A DNA stretch of 64,000 nt. Source: Gautieria morchelliformis. Taxonomy: Eukaryota > Basidiomycota > Agaricomycetes > Gomphales > Gomphaceae. Positions 44,734 through 56,767 of this stretch are shown here, in pieces. Position 1 is the first letter of the stretch; the number at the start of each line of letters is the position of its first letter. Made by a program: the position numbers and the translations under genes. The stretch lies in contig WHVA01000004.1 of NCBI GenBank assembly GCA_015179125.1, positions 1 through 64,000 on the forward strand, written 5' to 3'. The notes under the pieces were generated by a model that was not told where the DNA came from, searched no databases, and saw nothing but the letters and a program-made list of their open reading frames with translations.

Positions 44734-45280
44734 AGATGTCTTGTTCTCCTTGCTCTCTTCCCCGGTAATCATTTCTCTTGGATCTATATCCTTCCCGGCT
44801 CTCCAGATGGTTCTTCGAATTTGCTAGATGATATGTATACATACGCAGTATAAGTATTTAAGACCATCTGCAGTCCTGAAATCAAGTCTATACGAGAGCT
44901 AACGCGAGTTATGCCCAGCTTTGAGCTCGACAGCAGTCTGGGCCCGATTTCACCTTGGTGTCAAGGCTTTTCTATGTCTGGAGGCCCAATCTGGGGATGA
45001 TATCAGGACTGTGTCGCAATGGAGGGGAGGACGCGAAAGCATGCGTGAGGGATCGGGGATTATAGTGATTCGATCGATAGTGACGTCACAGGGCGCCATC
45101 AGCATGCGACTAGAATCTATGACTGACACCCACGCTCACGTGATGCTTACCCATCGCTTCTCAGGACCACCAGCCAGCCACCAAGTACCCATTGATTTCG
45201 TCCAGGACCCCGGATTCCATACTGGATCATGCGCGTGCCTGGGATGCAACTTGCGCCGGCCTCCCATTATGTAATATTGT
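44734..45280. other. Kinase 3' flank, right arm
   Basis: No convincing gene. It includes the kinase 3' untranslated region and sequence matching 30.73-31.22 kb inverted. ORFs here (MSSTAVWARFHLGV...) have no recognisable features. Confidence 0.4.
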
Positions 45281-45900
45281 CGCCTTGTCTTCCACTTCCG
45301 TCACCCGCACTGTTCCCTCCCATGCATCTCTGTTCTGGTCTACTTGTCAGCCTCGTACGCCAAACTATCCAAAGTAATACTAATGACAGCGCACGTCATG
45401 GACCCTGCCGTCCCGTTTTATGTAATCCCTACCCCTGCCGCATTTCCTGTTGAGTTCAGATTTCCGTCGAGCTCTCCGCTGGCCCCTTTCTCCGCCAGTG
45501 GCAACCGCGTTTCTCCTACCTCCTTCCATTCTGACTCTCGCTCTGCGCCCCCTCCTTCCTACAGGACACAATCGCGAGCGGGACTGTCGCCATCTCCCTC
45601 CCTCGCCAGCCCCAGTTACGGGGAAGACTGAGCTAGTACATCCCACCCCCACACCGGCAGCACCTCCCCTCCCGTCTTACCGCCACACGCCCCGCTCTGT
45701 ATACTGACTACGCTCGACCACATAGCTTCTGCCGCACCAAAGAAAAGGCCTCACGCCCGCAAGCAGCCTTCAGGACATAGTATTCCACGCCCGATGAATG
45801 CGTTCATTCTCTTCCGGTGCTTGTTTTTGACTCGCAAGGCTGTCCCAGCGAGTGTCTAGAAGGACCATCGCAACATCAGTGCCGAAGACAGACAAGAACG
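45281..45900 (+). pseudogene. HMG-box gene remnant with Ser/Pro-rich leader, right arm
   Basis: Same arrangement as the left-arm remnant. The Ser/Pro-rich leader (SSSPLAPFSASGNRVSPTSF) lies at about 45.46-45.63 kb. A frame with TTLDHIASAAPKKRPHARK and IPRPMNAFILFRCLFLTRK at 45.71-45.85 kb is the first half of an HMG box. A TAG follows where Glu of VEKDHR is expected, and the second half (IAGRVWKS-like) is found inverted near 46.67 kb. The leader lacks three bases relative to the left copy. Non-functional as it stands. Confidence 0.55.
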
Positions 45901-46364
45901 ACGGCTTGCCACCGCTCGAAGGTGCAGACGCTCCCTAGATGGCAAGAGGCACAGAAAAGTAATGAGGAGTGTGTATGTGTCGCAAACAGCATCCCTCATA
46001 GATAGGGTGATATTGAGTAGCGATTAGCCTGGCATGAAACAGAGATTTTCGAGTACGTAGTATACCTTTTGAGACGTCCGAAGTTACAGTAAGCAACGAT
46101 GTCAACGGCGGCGCAGAACTGAATCGATACGTTCTTCGAGGGATTATCAAGTGCGCAGTTAAAGTGAGCCCAGGGCTGTTTGATCATCTTGAGGGTCACC
46201 ATTACATCCTCAGTCCCGCCATTATACCTGGAAAACATTGCCGCCCGGCTATTCAATCAGCTCCATGGTGCAAGGATTTACGGGCTCGGAGTGCTCGCGG
46301 TGGAGATGTGGGGACGGAAAGACGAAAAATTGAGGGAAGAGAGGAATAGCGAACGCACCACATA
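45901..46364. other. Inverted middle part of the HMG locus and unrecognised minus ORF, right arm
   Basis: The 45,996-46,256 minus ORF (MNSRAAMFSRYNGGTEDVMV..., NPSKNVSIQFCAAVDIVAYC) is shared with the left arm (29,701-29,960) but I do not recognise it. The sequence lies in inverted order relative to the spacer HMG copy. Confidence 0.4.
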
Positions 46365-46671
46365 TTGGGATACGACAGTGTTGGTAAGCGTGGAACGCAG
46401 CAGGGCCGTGCCCGGCATCAACGTAGGGAGGATACTCGTAGCTTCGGTCATGCATGACCGAAGCTAGTATATAGTTCAGACGTACGAGCAGTCGCACCTC
46501 AGTGAAGCTATCGTTCACTGAGGTACGCATCGTCTCTCATAGTTACACACGCATCGCTAATCGTAATGTATAGCCCATCGTACTTAGGTAGCTATACATG
46601 TTACAGTGAAGCTATCGTTCACTGAGCCCATCGTACTTAGTCTACTGCGCATAACCCATTAACACCACATA
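46365..46671. mobile_element. 307-bp insertion present only in the right arm
   Basis: Flanked by CACCACATA on both sides (46,356-46,364 and 46,663-46,671); the left arm instead reads CACCACATAGACTTCCATACCC. Inside are a perfect 28-bp palindrome (46,439-46,466, centre TCATGCATGA), two copies of CAGTGAAGCTATCGTTCACTG (each a short hairpin) and two copies of CCCATCGTACTTAG. It looks like a MITE-like or composite insertion; the superfamily is unknown. Confidence 0.65.
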
Positions 46672-47140
46672 CCCTCCCAGCAAACTTTGCTTTAGGTTGT
46701 AGTTGGTCGGTTCATGGTGGAGAGAGCTCTTTAGGTGGATTTGAACGAGTTGCGAATGCGAACAGAGGTATTAGCGCTACGAGGAGATGGTGGTGGTGGA
46801 GAAATCTTTTCTAGAGCAACATAAATGCGCATTTTCTTTATTTCAATGACGCTTCAGCATCCAAAAACCATAGAAAAAAATAACGCTACAAAGGGATTTT
46901 GTGTTAGAATAATATTCTAATGGGAAGATTGAACCACTTCCCAGGATTTTCCTGAGGATTTTGCAAGTGGGGAAACTTTCCGGTACCTCCAGTGATTGCA
47001 GTATATAATTAGTTGTCTGTGGGTCCCTGTAGACACGCCTGTGCATTGACTGACCCAAACCTGCATGATGGCACCACGATAGACGCTGCGATAATAGGCG
47101 TCAACGTTGTGCTCTCTATTACTCTAACCAACGCGGCATT
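46672..47140. other. Upstream region of the right NLR
   Basis: It contains the inverted HMG tail at about 46.67-46.70 kb and about 0.4 kb of AT-rich sequence matching 29.12-29.57 kb inverted. Pyrimidine-rich TTCTTTATTTC lies near 46,835. No gene is seen. Confidence 0.45.
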
Positions 47141-50048
47141 ATGGCTGACAACCTGGGATTGACAGGTAAGTCGCCGACAATTTATCAGAACCGTTGGTAG
47201 CGTGCTAACCACCCCAGCGAGTATCATTGCCGTTCTCCAGCTCACCGCGGCGACTATCAGTGCATGCTACAGCTATGGGAATGGCGTCAAGAACGCAACG
47301 AGAGACAAGGAAAGGACAATTGATCAGCTGTTTGGACTCCAAAAAGTGCTCGAAACTATTCGTCGATTAGTAGGACATGATGAGACAGTAGCCGCCTCCC
47401 GTTTGCCGGTTTTGAATGAGGTGATTCCTCGTTGCCGTGCCGAGCTGGATAGTCTCAATTCGAAGCTGGAAAGAGACCTTGGACGCAAAGGCCGCATACA
47501 GGCATTCATCTGGCCCCTAAAGGAGAGCGAGGTCAACAAGACTCTCGAAAAGCTAGGCAAGCTCCAAGACTTGTTGACCGCGGCGATGGACCTAGATCAG
47601 ACGTATGTTACCTCTACTATCTTTGATATCATCCTGATCTTCTCTGCAGATGCTTGACGCTGAAAATAGATAGTGGGGTCGAAGCCTTGCTGGAACAGGG
47701 TGCCAAGAATAGCCAGTTGACCCAGGATATGAAAAGCGGTGTCCAGGCCTTGCAGGAAACGACTGCTGGGATAAGTGGGGCTATGGAGCAGGCCAAACAG
47801 CGTACATCGCATATCGCCCGGGTGGGTCACTGATTCAGACGGCTTTGTTATGCAGAAGGACATCGTCAGAAGATCTATAGTTGGTTGGCGGCGCCTGACC
47901 ACGAATCAAAGCATAGGACTGCCCGTGCCGTCCGACAGGAGGCGACCGGTTCATAGTTTGTGGGGGGAGAACATTTCACGGAATGGCGAGTGACCCCTCA
48001 TTCGTTCCTTTGGCTCCATGGTATACGTGAGTCAGATAAGCTGCATTAATCTGCTTTTCGCTGATAGATGGTTACAGCTGGCGCAGGAAAGACAATCCTT
48101 TGGTATGTGTATCTCATTTGCCGTGATATCCGCCCTATCTAACAAATGAACACGTCGAGTTCGACCGCCATTGAAGAACTTTCACTTCACTGCCGTTCTG
48201 ACCCCTCCCTAGCAATAGCGTTTTTCTATTTTGACTTTAACAACAAGGACACCCTTCCAAATGCTGTGCTTCGATCTCTGATCAAGCAATTGTCTGTATG
48301 CACGAACACTTTCCATATCCTGGAGTCTTTATTCCCTCAGAACGAGCACAGTGGTGCGCACCGAGACCAGGGTCAAGAGGCGCTAATGAACGCTTTAAAG
48401 TCCATCGTCAAGAGCTACCAGACGGTGTATATCGTGTTTGATGCCCTTGACGAATTCCCGGAACGATCCAGGTTTCTGGAAGTGATTGAAGAAATCAATG
48501 ACTGGAAGTTTGACAAATTGCACTTGATGGCAACGAGTCGGAAAGAGCGGGACATCGAAGAAACACTGGGTGGCTTGATTTCACACGAGGTATGCATGCA
48601 CAAGAGTCTTGTGGACGGTGACATCCGTGTTCACGTCTCCAGGACACTTGATCATGATAAAAGGTTCAGGATGTGCTCAGCAGAGGAGAAAGAGATGGTG
48701 AAGACTACGTTGATTAATGGCGCGCATGGAATGTAAGTAGTCATTTGATGATTTTGAGATAGCTGCTGAGAGAACGGGAAGGTTTCGATGGGTTGTCTGT
48801 CAGCTAGATGCACTACGGAAATGCAGAACTCCTGCGGCGCTCAAGAAGGCACTCACGGGTCTCCCAAAGACGCTATATGAGACATACGATCGGATTCTTG
48901 AGGCCATCGATGGAGACGATAGGCGGGATGCTCTGCGCTTACTGCAGTGGTTGGCTTTCTCTTTTGGCACATTATCAACGGATCAAGCCGTGGAAGTGAT
49001 CGCTACAGACCCTGATGCAGAAGATGGACCTCTATTTGACTAACGCCGACGACTTCGGGATCCACGAGATATTCTGACCATATGTTTGAGTCTTGTCACC
49101 ATTACATTTCGAGCGAACGGCAACTCTGTGGGGGACAATTCTGAGGACAACTATGGTGATGACAGCTATGGAGACAATGACGACTATGAGGGCAGCAGTG
49201 ATGGGGCCAGTATTGACTACCATGATGACAACAGGGCACTCCTCACTGAAGCAGGAGAGATCACACTGGCCCACTTTTCCGTTCGAGAATATCTGATCTC
49301 CGAACACCTTCGCACAAGCACGACTGCGATTTCACATTACTATTTTAACGAAAAGATGGCACATGTATTCATTGCGAAGACATGTCTGGCATACCTACTG
49401 CAATTTGACCAGGATAATGGTGTAAGAAAAAAAAAAAAGAAAGTACTCTGGAATACAGCCCTGTCCTATCCACTATCTCACTATGCTGCACATAACTGGT
49501 TGGATCATGCTGGGTGGGATCCGGCTGGAGACTGGGATGATCTACATGGACTGATCATGATGCTCTTGGAGCCCACAAGTGCTGTTTATGTCAACTGGAT
49601 GTGGCTTTATGATCAGTTTAATATAGGGGCAACTCTTTCCATTGCGGCTAAGACTGGGTTGGAATGAGTGTGCCAACATCTGTTGCAGAAAGGATCTGAT
49701 GTGAATAGATCTGGAGGATTTGATGGTACGGCACTGGGGGTGGCAGCATTACGGGGCCATGGTACCATTGTCCAGTTACTCCTAGAGAAGGGCGCGGATG
49801 TGAATGCTCATGGAGGAGTGTATGGAAGTGCACTGCAGAGTGCAGCACTGGAGGGTCATCATACAATTGTTCTGCTGCTCATAGAGAAGGGCGCGGATGT
49901 GAATGCCCACAGAGGCATCTATGGAAGTGCACTGCAGATGGTGGCATCGCTGGGTCATGATATGACTATCCGGTTGCTCATAGAGAAGGGTGCAGGTGTG
50001 AATGTGCAGGGAGAAAACACGGGAATTGCACTGCAGAAGGCAGCATTG

Positions 50049-51079
50049 TGTCAAGATTGGTTTTTGGGCGTTAATATTGTGTATTAGTGAACACAGTGAA
50101 TGCCCAAATAACTTGTGCAAATAAGTATGCTGTTCGGCGAATAGGTGAACCGACAAATGTTCACAAGATAAGAGGGTTGCCCGAACGGAGCTCGCCCTAT
50201 CTATAGTCGTAGCGAAATAGCCCGTGGCACTTGATGATGTGACGTACAAGGTGCCACGGAAGGGCTGTCTAAGTAGCGACAATCCCTTTGCCGGCGAAGG
50301 TGCTCCTTCAGAGCCCTTCGCCGACAGCACAGAAAATAGTTAGAAGGCTAAGGTAACGAAGATGGAGTATGAGAACTCGCCAGTGATGCCTAAGTCCTCT
50401 TCTGGTCGAAGATAGAAATATCCAGGAGGAGGCTCAAGACGAGAATCACAGCGAGGTCAAGTTTGCACAAGATGGACGACGTATGATAATTGAACTGGGG
50501 AATATACATGCGAATGTAAACTACTTATATTGAATGCTCGTAAGGTATCAGCGAATAGGAAAGAGGCCATTGTGAGTCAGGGGTGGATAGGGGTGCGCAG
50601 TCATGATACTAAGTAGATGGAATAAACATACAATAGAGTGAGGGAAGAGTGCAAACATGAAACGACGGAGAGTAAAGGTGGTGAAGGCACTTATGTACGA
50701 AACCATGTCTTGGAACCCGCATACATGCTACCCTGCACGGACTCTTCGTCTACTGGGTTGATCCCACACGACCTATGAAAGAGATGTCCCGCGAACACAC
50801 TTTGGCCATATGAATACCCAAAGGGGTTGGATTAAGAAGATGATGGGGCTAGTGATGAACCATCACGCCGGGTAAATGGTATCGATCGTATTTGATGGCG
50901 CGCCTGCTGGCGAAATGTGCGAGCAGCGAATAGCGGTTCGGAGAATGGGGCGAACAGCGAGTAGAGTGGGCGTAGAGGAGGAGTGGTCAGAGGGCGAGGC
51001 GAACTTTGGTGAAGGTGCTAGGGAGTCATGAGGGGGTACGTAGAGGCAGCGGGGTAAGAGAAACTGACAGGTCATGACA
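50049..51079 (+). mobile_element. LTR-like insertion B in the NLR, right arm
   Basis: 1,031 bp with TGTCAAGATTGG...GTCATGACA ends and a CATTG duplication (50,044-50,048 and 51,080-51,084). Without the nested family D LTR, it shows the empty site of the left-only insertion at about 50,485. Solo LTR of an unknown family. Confidence 0.8.
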
Positions 51080-51084
51080 CATTG

Positions 51085-52575
51085 CAGGGTTATGATACAA
51101 TTGTTCGTTTGCTCATAGGGAAGGGTGCAGATGTGAATACAGGGAGGATACTATGGAAGTGCACTGCAGGCGGCAGCATCACGGGGTGATGATACAATGG
51201 TCCAGTTGCTCATAGAAAATGGTGTGGACGTGAATGCTCATGGAGGAGAGTATGGGAGTGCGCTGCAGGTGGCAGCATCACACAGTCATGATATGACTGT
51301 CTGGTTGCTTATAGAAAAGGGCACAGATGTGAATGTGCAGGGAGAACACAATGGAAGTGTGCTCCAGATGGTGGCATCGCAGGGGGATGATACAATTGTT
51401 TGGCTGCTCATAGAGAAGGGTGCAGATGTGAATGCACAGGGAGGATACTATGGTGGAAGTGCACTGCAGGTGGCAGCATCACAGGATGATGATACAATGG
51501 TCCAGTTGCTCATAGAAAATGGTGCGGACATGAATGCTCATAGAGGAGAGTATGGGAGTGCACTGCAGGTGGCAGCATCACAGGGTCATGATACGACTGT
51601 CCAGTTGCTCATAGAGAAGGGTGCAGATGTGAATGTGCAGGGAGGACACAATAGAAGTGCACTGCAGATGGCGGTATCACAGGGTAATGATACAATTGTT
51701 TGGCTGCTCATAGAGAAGGGCGCGGACGTGAATGCACAGGGAGGACGCTATGGAAGTGCACTGCAGACGGCAGCATCACGGGGTGATGATACAATGGTCC
51801 AGTTGCTCATAGAAAATGGTGCGGACGTGAATGCTCATGGAGGAGAGTATGGGAGTGCGCTGCAGGTGGCAGCATCACAGGGTCATGAAATGACTGTCCA
51901 GTTGCTCATAGAGAAGGGCGCAGATGTGAATGTGCAGGAAGGACATGATGGAAGTGCACTGCAGATAATGGCATTGTGGGGTGATGATACAATTGTTCAG
52001 TGGCTCATAGAGAAGGGAGCGGATGTGAATGCACAGGGAGGACACTATGGAAGTGTGCTGCAGACGGCGGCATCACAGGGTGATGATACAATGGTCCAGT
52101 TGCTCATAGATAATGGCGCGGATGTGAATGCTCATGGAGGTGAGCATGGGAGTGCACTGCAGGTGGCGGCATCACAGGGTCATGATATGACTGTCCAGTT
52201 GCTCATAGAGAAGGGTGCAGATGTTAATGTGCAGGGAGGACACAATGGAAGTGCACTGCAGATGGCGGTATTGCAGGGTGATGATACAATTGTTCATCTG
52301 CTCATAGAGAAGGGTGCAGATGTGAATGCGCAGGGAGGACAATATGAAGTGCACTGCAGGTGGCGGCATCACAGGGTGATGATACAATTGTTCGGCTGCT
52401 CATAGAGAAGGGTGCAGATGTGAATGCTCATGGAGGAGAGTATGGGAGTGCACTGCAGGTGGCGACATCACGGGGTCATGAAAGGACTGTCCAGTTGCTC
52501 ATAGAGATAGAGAAGGGTGCAGCCATGAATACTCATGGAGGAGAGTATAGGAGTGTGCTGCAGATGGCATTGTGA
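51085..52575 (+). repeat. Ankyrin repeat array with 297-bp higher-order period
   Basis: About 14 tandem 33-aa (99-bp) ankyrin units. Three unit types recur in order: one ending VQLLIEKGADVNVQGGHN, one with DDTIVWLLIEKGADVNAQGG, one with DDTMVQLLIENGADVNAHGG. Types repeat every three units. Units are nearly identical at the DNA level, so the array is recent or homogenised. One unit has a 1-bp deletion; the array end has an extra Ile-Glu (LLIEIEKGAAMN). Confidence 0.88.
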
Positions 52576-52732
52576 GGATGATATGAGAAGGGTGCAGATG
52601 TGACTGCTCATGGAGGAGAGTATGGGAGTGTGCTGGAGGAGGTGGTGGTAGAGGGTTATCATCCAACTGTCCAGTTGCTCATAGAGAAGGGTGCAGATGT
52701 GACTGCTCATGGAGGAGAGTATGGAAGTGCAC

Positions 52733-54190
52733 TGTCATGAATATATCAGAACTATGCAATCACTCACATTCACCCAAAACATCACAATACTCCACTCTAT
52801 TCATCCCACACTGCATACATGCACCTCCAATGCCTATTCACACTGCATATATGCACCCAAACTATCCATCTGAGCCTTCCCAAGCCCACACACACTCACA
52901 ACACCCATTCCATATTATCTCATCAATCTGTGGCCAAGTATCTGACCTAACGATATGTGGACTTGTCCCTGATCTGAGACACAGACCTGAGCCTGAGACC
53001 AGTTGATCTGAGGAATGACATGATGGCTAGCCCATTGTGTACAGACCTTTCTTCCTATCTTTCTTCCTTCCCCCCCCTCCCCCCCCCCACACACACATAC
53101 CCTTGTCTGATATCCAAACCATATACAACCCTTTCCATTCAATATACAAGATATGTACTCACTGCAGCAGCTGGCACATCGATTCCCCGTAACCTGAGCC
53201 GTATACACACATCCACCGGTACAACCATTTCTGTAGTAGTGTTATGGCCATGCTATTCTGACTTCCGATCCTCAGTTCTGCTTCATTGCTGACATTCCAA
53301 TACTTCCAATAGTCTCGCCCCTTGTTATATCTCTTCCCCATTCGACTCTATTACTCGGACCCTTTGGACTCAACTTGCCGCACAGCAAGACAATATGTCC
53401 AACCCCTCTGGAGTCCCATTATTCCATTATGTCATATAAACTTTCTGTCCCCTTGTTATTTTGCCTATGTTCTTGACACTACCCTGCACCCCCCTTGTAG
53501 TTATTTGTTCCTGATAAGTTACTTACCCCATATATCATATATGGCTTCCGCTCTCTTTGGAACATGCTTAGTAGTACAACATTACATGTTGCATCAGCTC
53601 TTTGTATAAAACCCCATCATGTATGCTCTCTATCCTGCAATCAGATAATCGACTTTGATATATGACTCCCTTCATTCTATCTCCTGTTCTCAGTACAGTG
53701 AGTATTGCAAGACCTCTGCCCCTCCACTTTCTGACCTCTGTCTTTCTGTCTTTCTGTCTTTCTGCCTTTCCACCTTCCTCCTTCTGACTTAGTTTCCAAC
53801 CTTTAACTTACTTTGACACTTTATGACTTCTGACTTCTGATCTGAAATACTTAGGATGATAGTTCATTTGGGGTGCAACATATAAGTTGAAGCTGCTGTC
53901 CTTTTAGTTCCAACTTCCAGGATTCTCTATATGTAACAAGTAGCATACTCTACACATCAGTGAAATAGCTACCATGTACATAGTAACAGTCAAGTCAATC
54001 GAACACACTTATTTGTTACCGTACTGTGCTCCAAAACACTTGAATTTATCTTGTTGATTATTCCAAGGCGCATAAAACCTGTGCAACCTCACTTCTCATA
54101 TTCTTGCACTTGAACTCAATTTGACCCCACCTAGGAGTTTGGATCTACATCACATCTAGACACCATCCCCAGTGGTGATGACTCTTAACA
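52733..54190 (+). mobile_element. LTR-like insertion C in the NLR, right arm
   Basis: TGTCATGAATAT...GACTCTTAACA, 1,458 bp, flanked by TGCAC on both sides (52,728-52,732 and 54,191-54,195). It contains the nested family D solo LTR 53,240-53,938. No ORF of interest. Partner of 22,254-23,719. Confidence 0.78.
53240..53938 (+). repeat. Solo LTR of family D nested in insertion C, right arm
   Basis: TGTTATGGCC...TATATGTAACA with AGTAG on both sides (53,235-53,239 and 53,939-53,943). The left partner keeps a CpG (TACGTAACA sense) where this copy has TpG. Long CTTTCTGT-type runs are near 53,750. Confidence 0.82.
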
Positions 54191-54359
54191 TGCACTGCAG
54201 GCGACGGCATCAGGGGGTCATAATACAACTGTCCAGTTGCTCATAGCAAAGGGTGTGGATGTGACTGCTCATGGAGGGGAGTATGGGGGTGCACTGCAGG
54301 CTGCGGCAATAGAGGGTCATGATATGACTGTCCAGTTGCTCATAGAGTAGGTGCAGATG

Positions 54360-54737
54360 TGTTAAGCCAATTACATAACATAGTATTAGGGGTGGCAAAC
54401 GGTTGGCCACCGTACAATGTAGGGCAATAATTTGCAGATCATATTGGTGGGTTCAGACTGGCTGGAAATCCAATGGTCAGAGGTATTCTCGCACCTGTCA
54501 CCGTAGGGCTGCTCCTGCACCGTCTCATCAATTCATGCACCCTTATAATATTGACTCGGCCAGACCCAAATATCAAACATTCTAACCCCCAACCCTTCTC
54601 TTTCAATCATGAAGACTCCAAGTGGCACTCCCAGAGAGAGAGAGAGAGGATATCAATTCTAGTGCTTGAAGCACAAGCACTTACTATGTGAGAGTTATCT
54701 ACTGTCATTAAGGAAACTGTGCATGATAGGAGGAGAC
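54360..54737. other. TE-like remnant truncating the NLR 3' end, right arm
   Basis: It starts TGTTAAGCCAATTAC exactly where ankyrin similarity ends. A (GA)n run is near 54,632-54,650. The gypsy-1 derivative follows at 54,738. Family not recognised. Confidence 0.4.
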
Positions 54738-55694
54738 TGTAAGGGAAACCCTAGCTGGCTGTGGAGGTCACACTACCACACAACTGACAAGGGGAAATCC
54801 AAAGAGAAAAGTCAAGGACCCCAATGTCAGCGAGCCTGTATTATACTATGCTAGTCCGCAGCCAGGGACAACACTCGCCATAAACCCTGCATCCCCCTGA
54901 CCTCCCTGACCCTTGATCGACCCTTGATGCCACCTACTATGCGAGTCGCTTGACTCCCAACACTGTTCCAAGAGCGGAAGTCAGAGAGTGGAGTGGAATT
55001 GGCAAGGTGAATGGAACTGGAAAACAGGGTGTCCCCTGACATCACCCCCCTCCTAGCATGCTGCATCCTTGAAGCATGGGACACAAGGGATTGAAAGGCC
55101 AGCGAATGGATTTGGAAAGGGGCACCAGGGTGTGTCCTGTAGACCTTGCGGAGTTTGTCCATAGTGGAGATATCTTGCTCTGGGACCCACGAATTCTCCC
55201 CATACCCATATCCTTCCCATTTCATGAGGAATTGGAGTCATTCTCGCATGAACTGGCTATCCAGGATCTGTTCCACCACATAATGCTCTTCCCCATCTAT
55301 GATTTCTAGTGGAGGTGGCAGGTGAGCCCTCCTGTGTGGAATTAGATCCTCCGGTGCTGGGAGTGACTTCACTACGTTGAAGACGGGGTGGAGGTGGGAC
55401 ATGTAGTTCGGAAGTCGGAGGTGGTAAGTGTTCTGTCCGACCTTCCGCATCACTGCGAAGGGCCCAAGGTACCCTTGATTGACCCTTGATACCACATACT
55501 ACGTGGGTTGCTTGACTTCTGACACTGTTCTGAGAGCGGAAGTCGGAAAGTGGAGTTGAATTGGTAAAGTGAACAGAACTGGTGGAAGTTCTCCCAGAAG
55601 CGGAATGAGTTCTGAAAGTGGAGTTGGCGATGGAACTGGAACTGGTTGGACCTTAGGGTGCTGTTGGAACTGGAAAACAGGGTGTCCCCTGACA
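54738..55694 (-). mobile_element. Internally deleted gypsy-1 derivative, right arm
   Basis: Mirror of 20,758-21,705: LTR part, integrase/chromodomain tail, LTR part. Ends TGTAAGGGAAACCC and CCCCTGACA on plus. The flanking 5-mers (GAGAC, CATAC) differ, as they do in the left arm, so this derivative arose by recombination or deletion before the inverted duplication. Confidence 0.8.
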
Positions 55695-56767
55695 CATACT
55701 GTGAACACAGACATTGTTTGATTAATGTAGACTAGTTGTTTATTGGCAACTCTGAGGCAAATTTCCTTTCTAGCCTTCTTGCCCTTCTTTCTCCAACCGT
55801 CAATTTCCTGCTGCTCGGCTGCAGTGATGTTGCCGGCATCTGCAAGTCTTGGTTCCGTCTCCCTGCCGATAGCCACGTCCCATAGATCCAAATCATTGCA
55901 TGTCCACTCAAGTCACCAGCACCATGCTGCATAGTTATCCCTGTTTAGAGGATCAATCTTGTACAGGTTGTTGCTATTCGACATTATTGATCAGTATTGA
56001 ATTGATGAAGTATAGAGTGCTCTTGTATGCAGTTAGGATATGCTAGGTCTGTAGTAGTTTAGTTACAGCTGGGGCCCATAACCTGTAGAATGAAGGAAAT
56101 ATAAAATGTGATCTTATTATTCAATCTATTCAAGATCTCCTTCCCTTCATACTAAATACGATGTCCAATATTACTAATCACTTCAAGCTGTTGCCGTGCT
56201 GATGCCATGCCAGTGCACCAGCATCCCAGGGTCAAGAATGCTCTCGAATGTCTGGCTATGTTCCTGCCGGCTCGTCCTTGGCTGACTCATCATCCCAATT
56301 ACTAACACTCCCTCTCAACGAGAAGTCCTTTCTTCTCAACCCTAATTTCCCTAGTAAATACCTATGTTGGTGTAAATCCAATCCCTTTGTGAATATGTCT
56401 GCTACATTTTCCTTCGTTGGTACATATGTAAGTGTTGCCTCGTGAGAGGCCACTTTCTCATGGATGAAATGGTAAGCGACATTGATGTGCTTAGTAGGCA
56501 TGTGGTATGTTGTATCATGCCATAAGTTGATGGCGCCTAGATTGTCTGATTAGAGTGACGTGGGTTGATTTTGATCTATTCCAAGCTCCTCGATGAAGCG
56601 CCTTAACCAAATCAGTTGTTTAGTGCCCTCAGTAAGTGCCATGTATTTGGCTTCCATAGTAGATAATGTGATCGTTTGCTGCTTCTTTGAGCTCCATGTG
56701 ATAGCTCCTATTCCTAGTATAGCCACGTAGCCCCTAGGAGGTCGTTCGGAAACTATAAGAAGTATCA
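55695..56767 (-). mobile_element. Copia family 2: Gag start, LTR, RNase H, right arm
   Basis: Mirror of 19,856-20,757, but it extends further into RNase H (GAITWSSKKQQTITLST, MEAKYMALTEGTKQLIWLRR). LTR 56,084-56,307. The copia sequence ends near 56,765 against AT-rich DNA. Fossil with a few breaks. Confidence 0.8.
56084..56307 (-). repeat. Copia family 2 LTR, right arm (224 bp)
   Basis: TGTAGAATGAAGG...TTACTAACA on plus; same length as the left partner 20,145-20,368. Confidence 0.8.

Larger units (their letters stand above)
47141..54359 (+). pseudogene. NACHT-ankyrin NLR (STAND) gene, right copy
   Basis: Exon 1 is 47,141-47,165 (MADNLGLT); intron 47,166-47,217; HeLo-like N-terminus (IIAVLQLTAATISACY) to 47,602; intron 47,603-47,649. 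The P-loop GIPGAGKTILC is split by introns 48,027-48,077 and 48,103-48,159. NACHT follows (FFYFDFNNKDTLPNAVLRS, IVFDALDEFPE), then intron 48,733-48,781, a winged-helix-like part (HFSVREYLISEHL), an acidic Gly-Asp stretch, and ankyrin repeats from 49,668. Compared with the left copy it has TAG at 47,954-47,956 (Trp codon there) and TGA at 49,665-49,667 (CGA there). TAA at 49,040-49,042 is shared. Walker B has Phe for Cys in ALDEC. Insertions B and C split the ankyrin region, which retains about 13 units at 51.2-52.6 kb. A 1-bp loss in one unit shifts frame near 52,345. Likely a pseudogene. Confidence 0.85.
41245..56596 (-). repeat. Right arm of the large inverted repeat
   Basis: Reverse-complement partner of 19,856-32,702. 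The high-identity part is 43,415-56,596. The inner part (41,245-41,392) is more diverged, and a 2-kb TIR element (41,401-43,407) separates it from the rest. Right-specific features are this element, a 307-bp insertion (46,365-46,671) and nine extra ankyrin units. Beyond 56,596 the copia sequence continues, whereas the left arm stops at a gypsy-1 LTR. Confidence 0.92.

Noticed and set aside
49782-50330. 182-aa minus ORF with repeated ILxSMSSHICTLLYEQL-type pattern
   Set aside because: It is the antisense of ankyrin repeats plus insertion B; the repeat pattern mirrors the ankyrin period.
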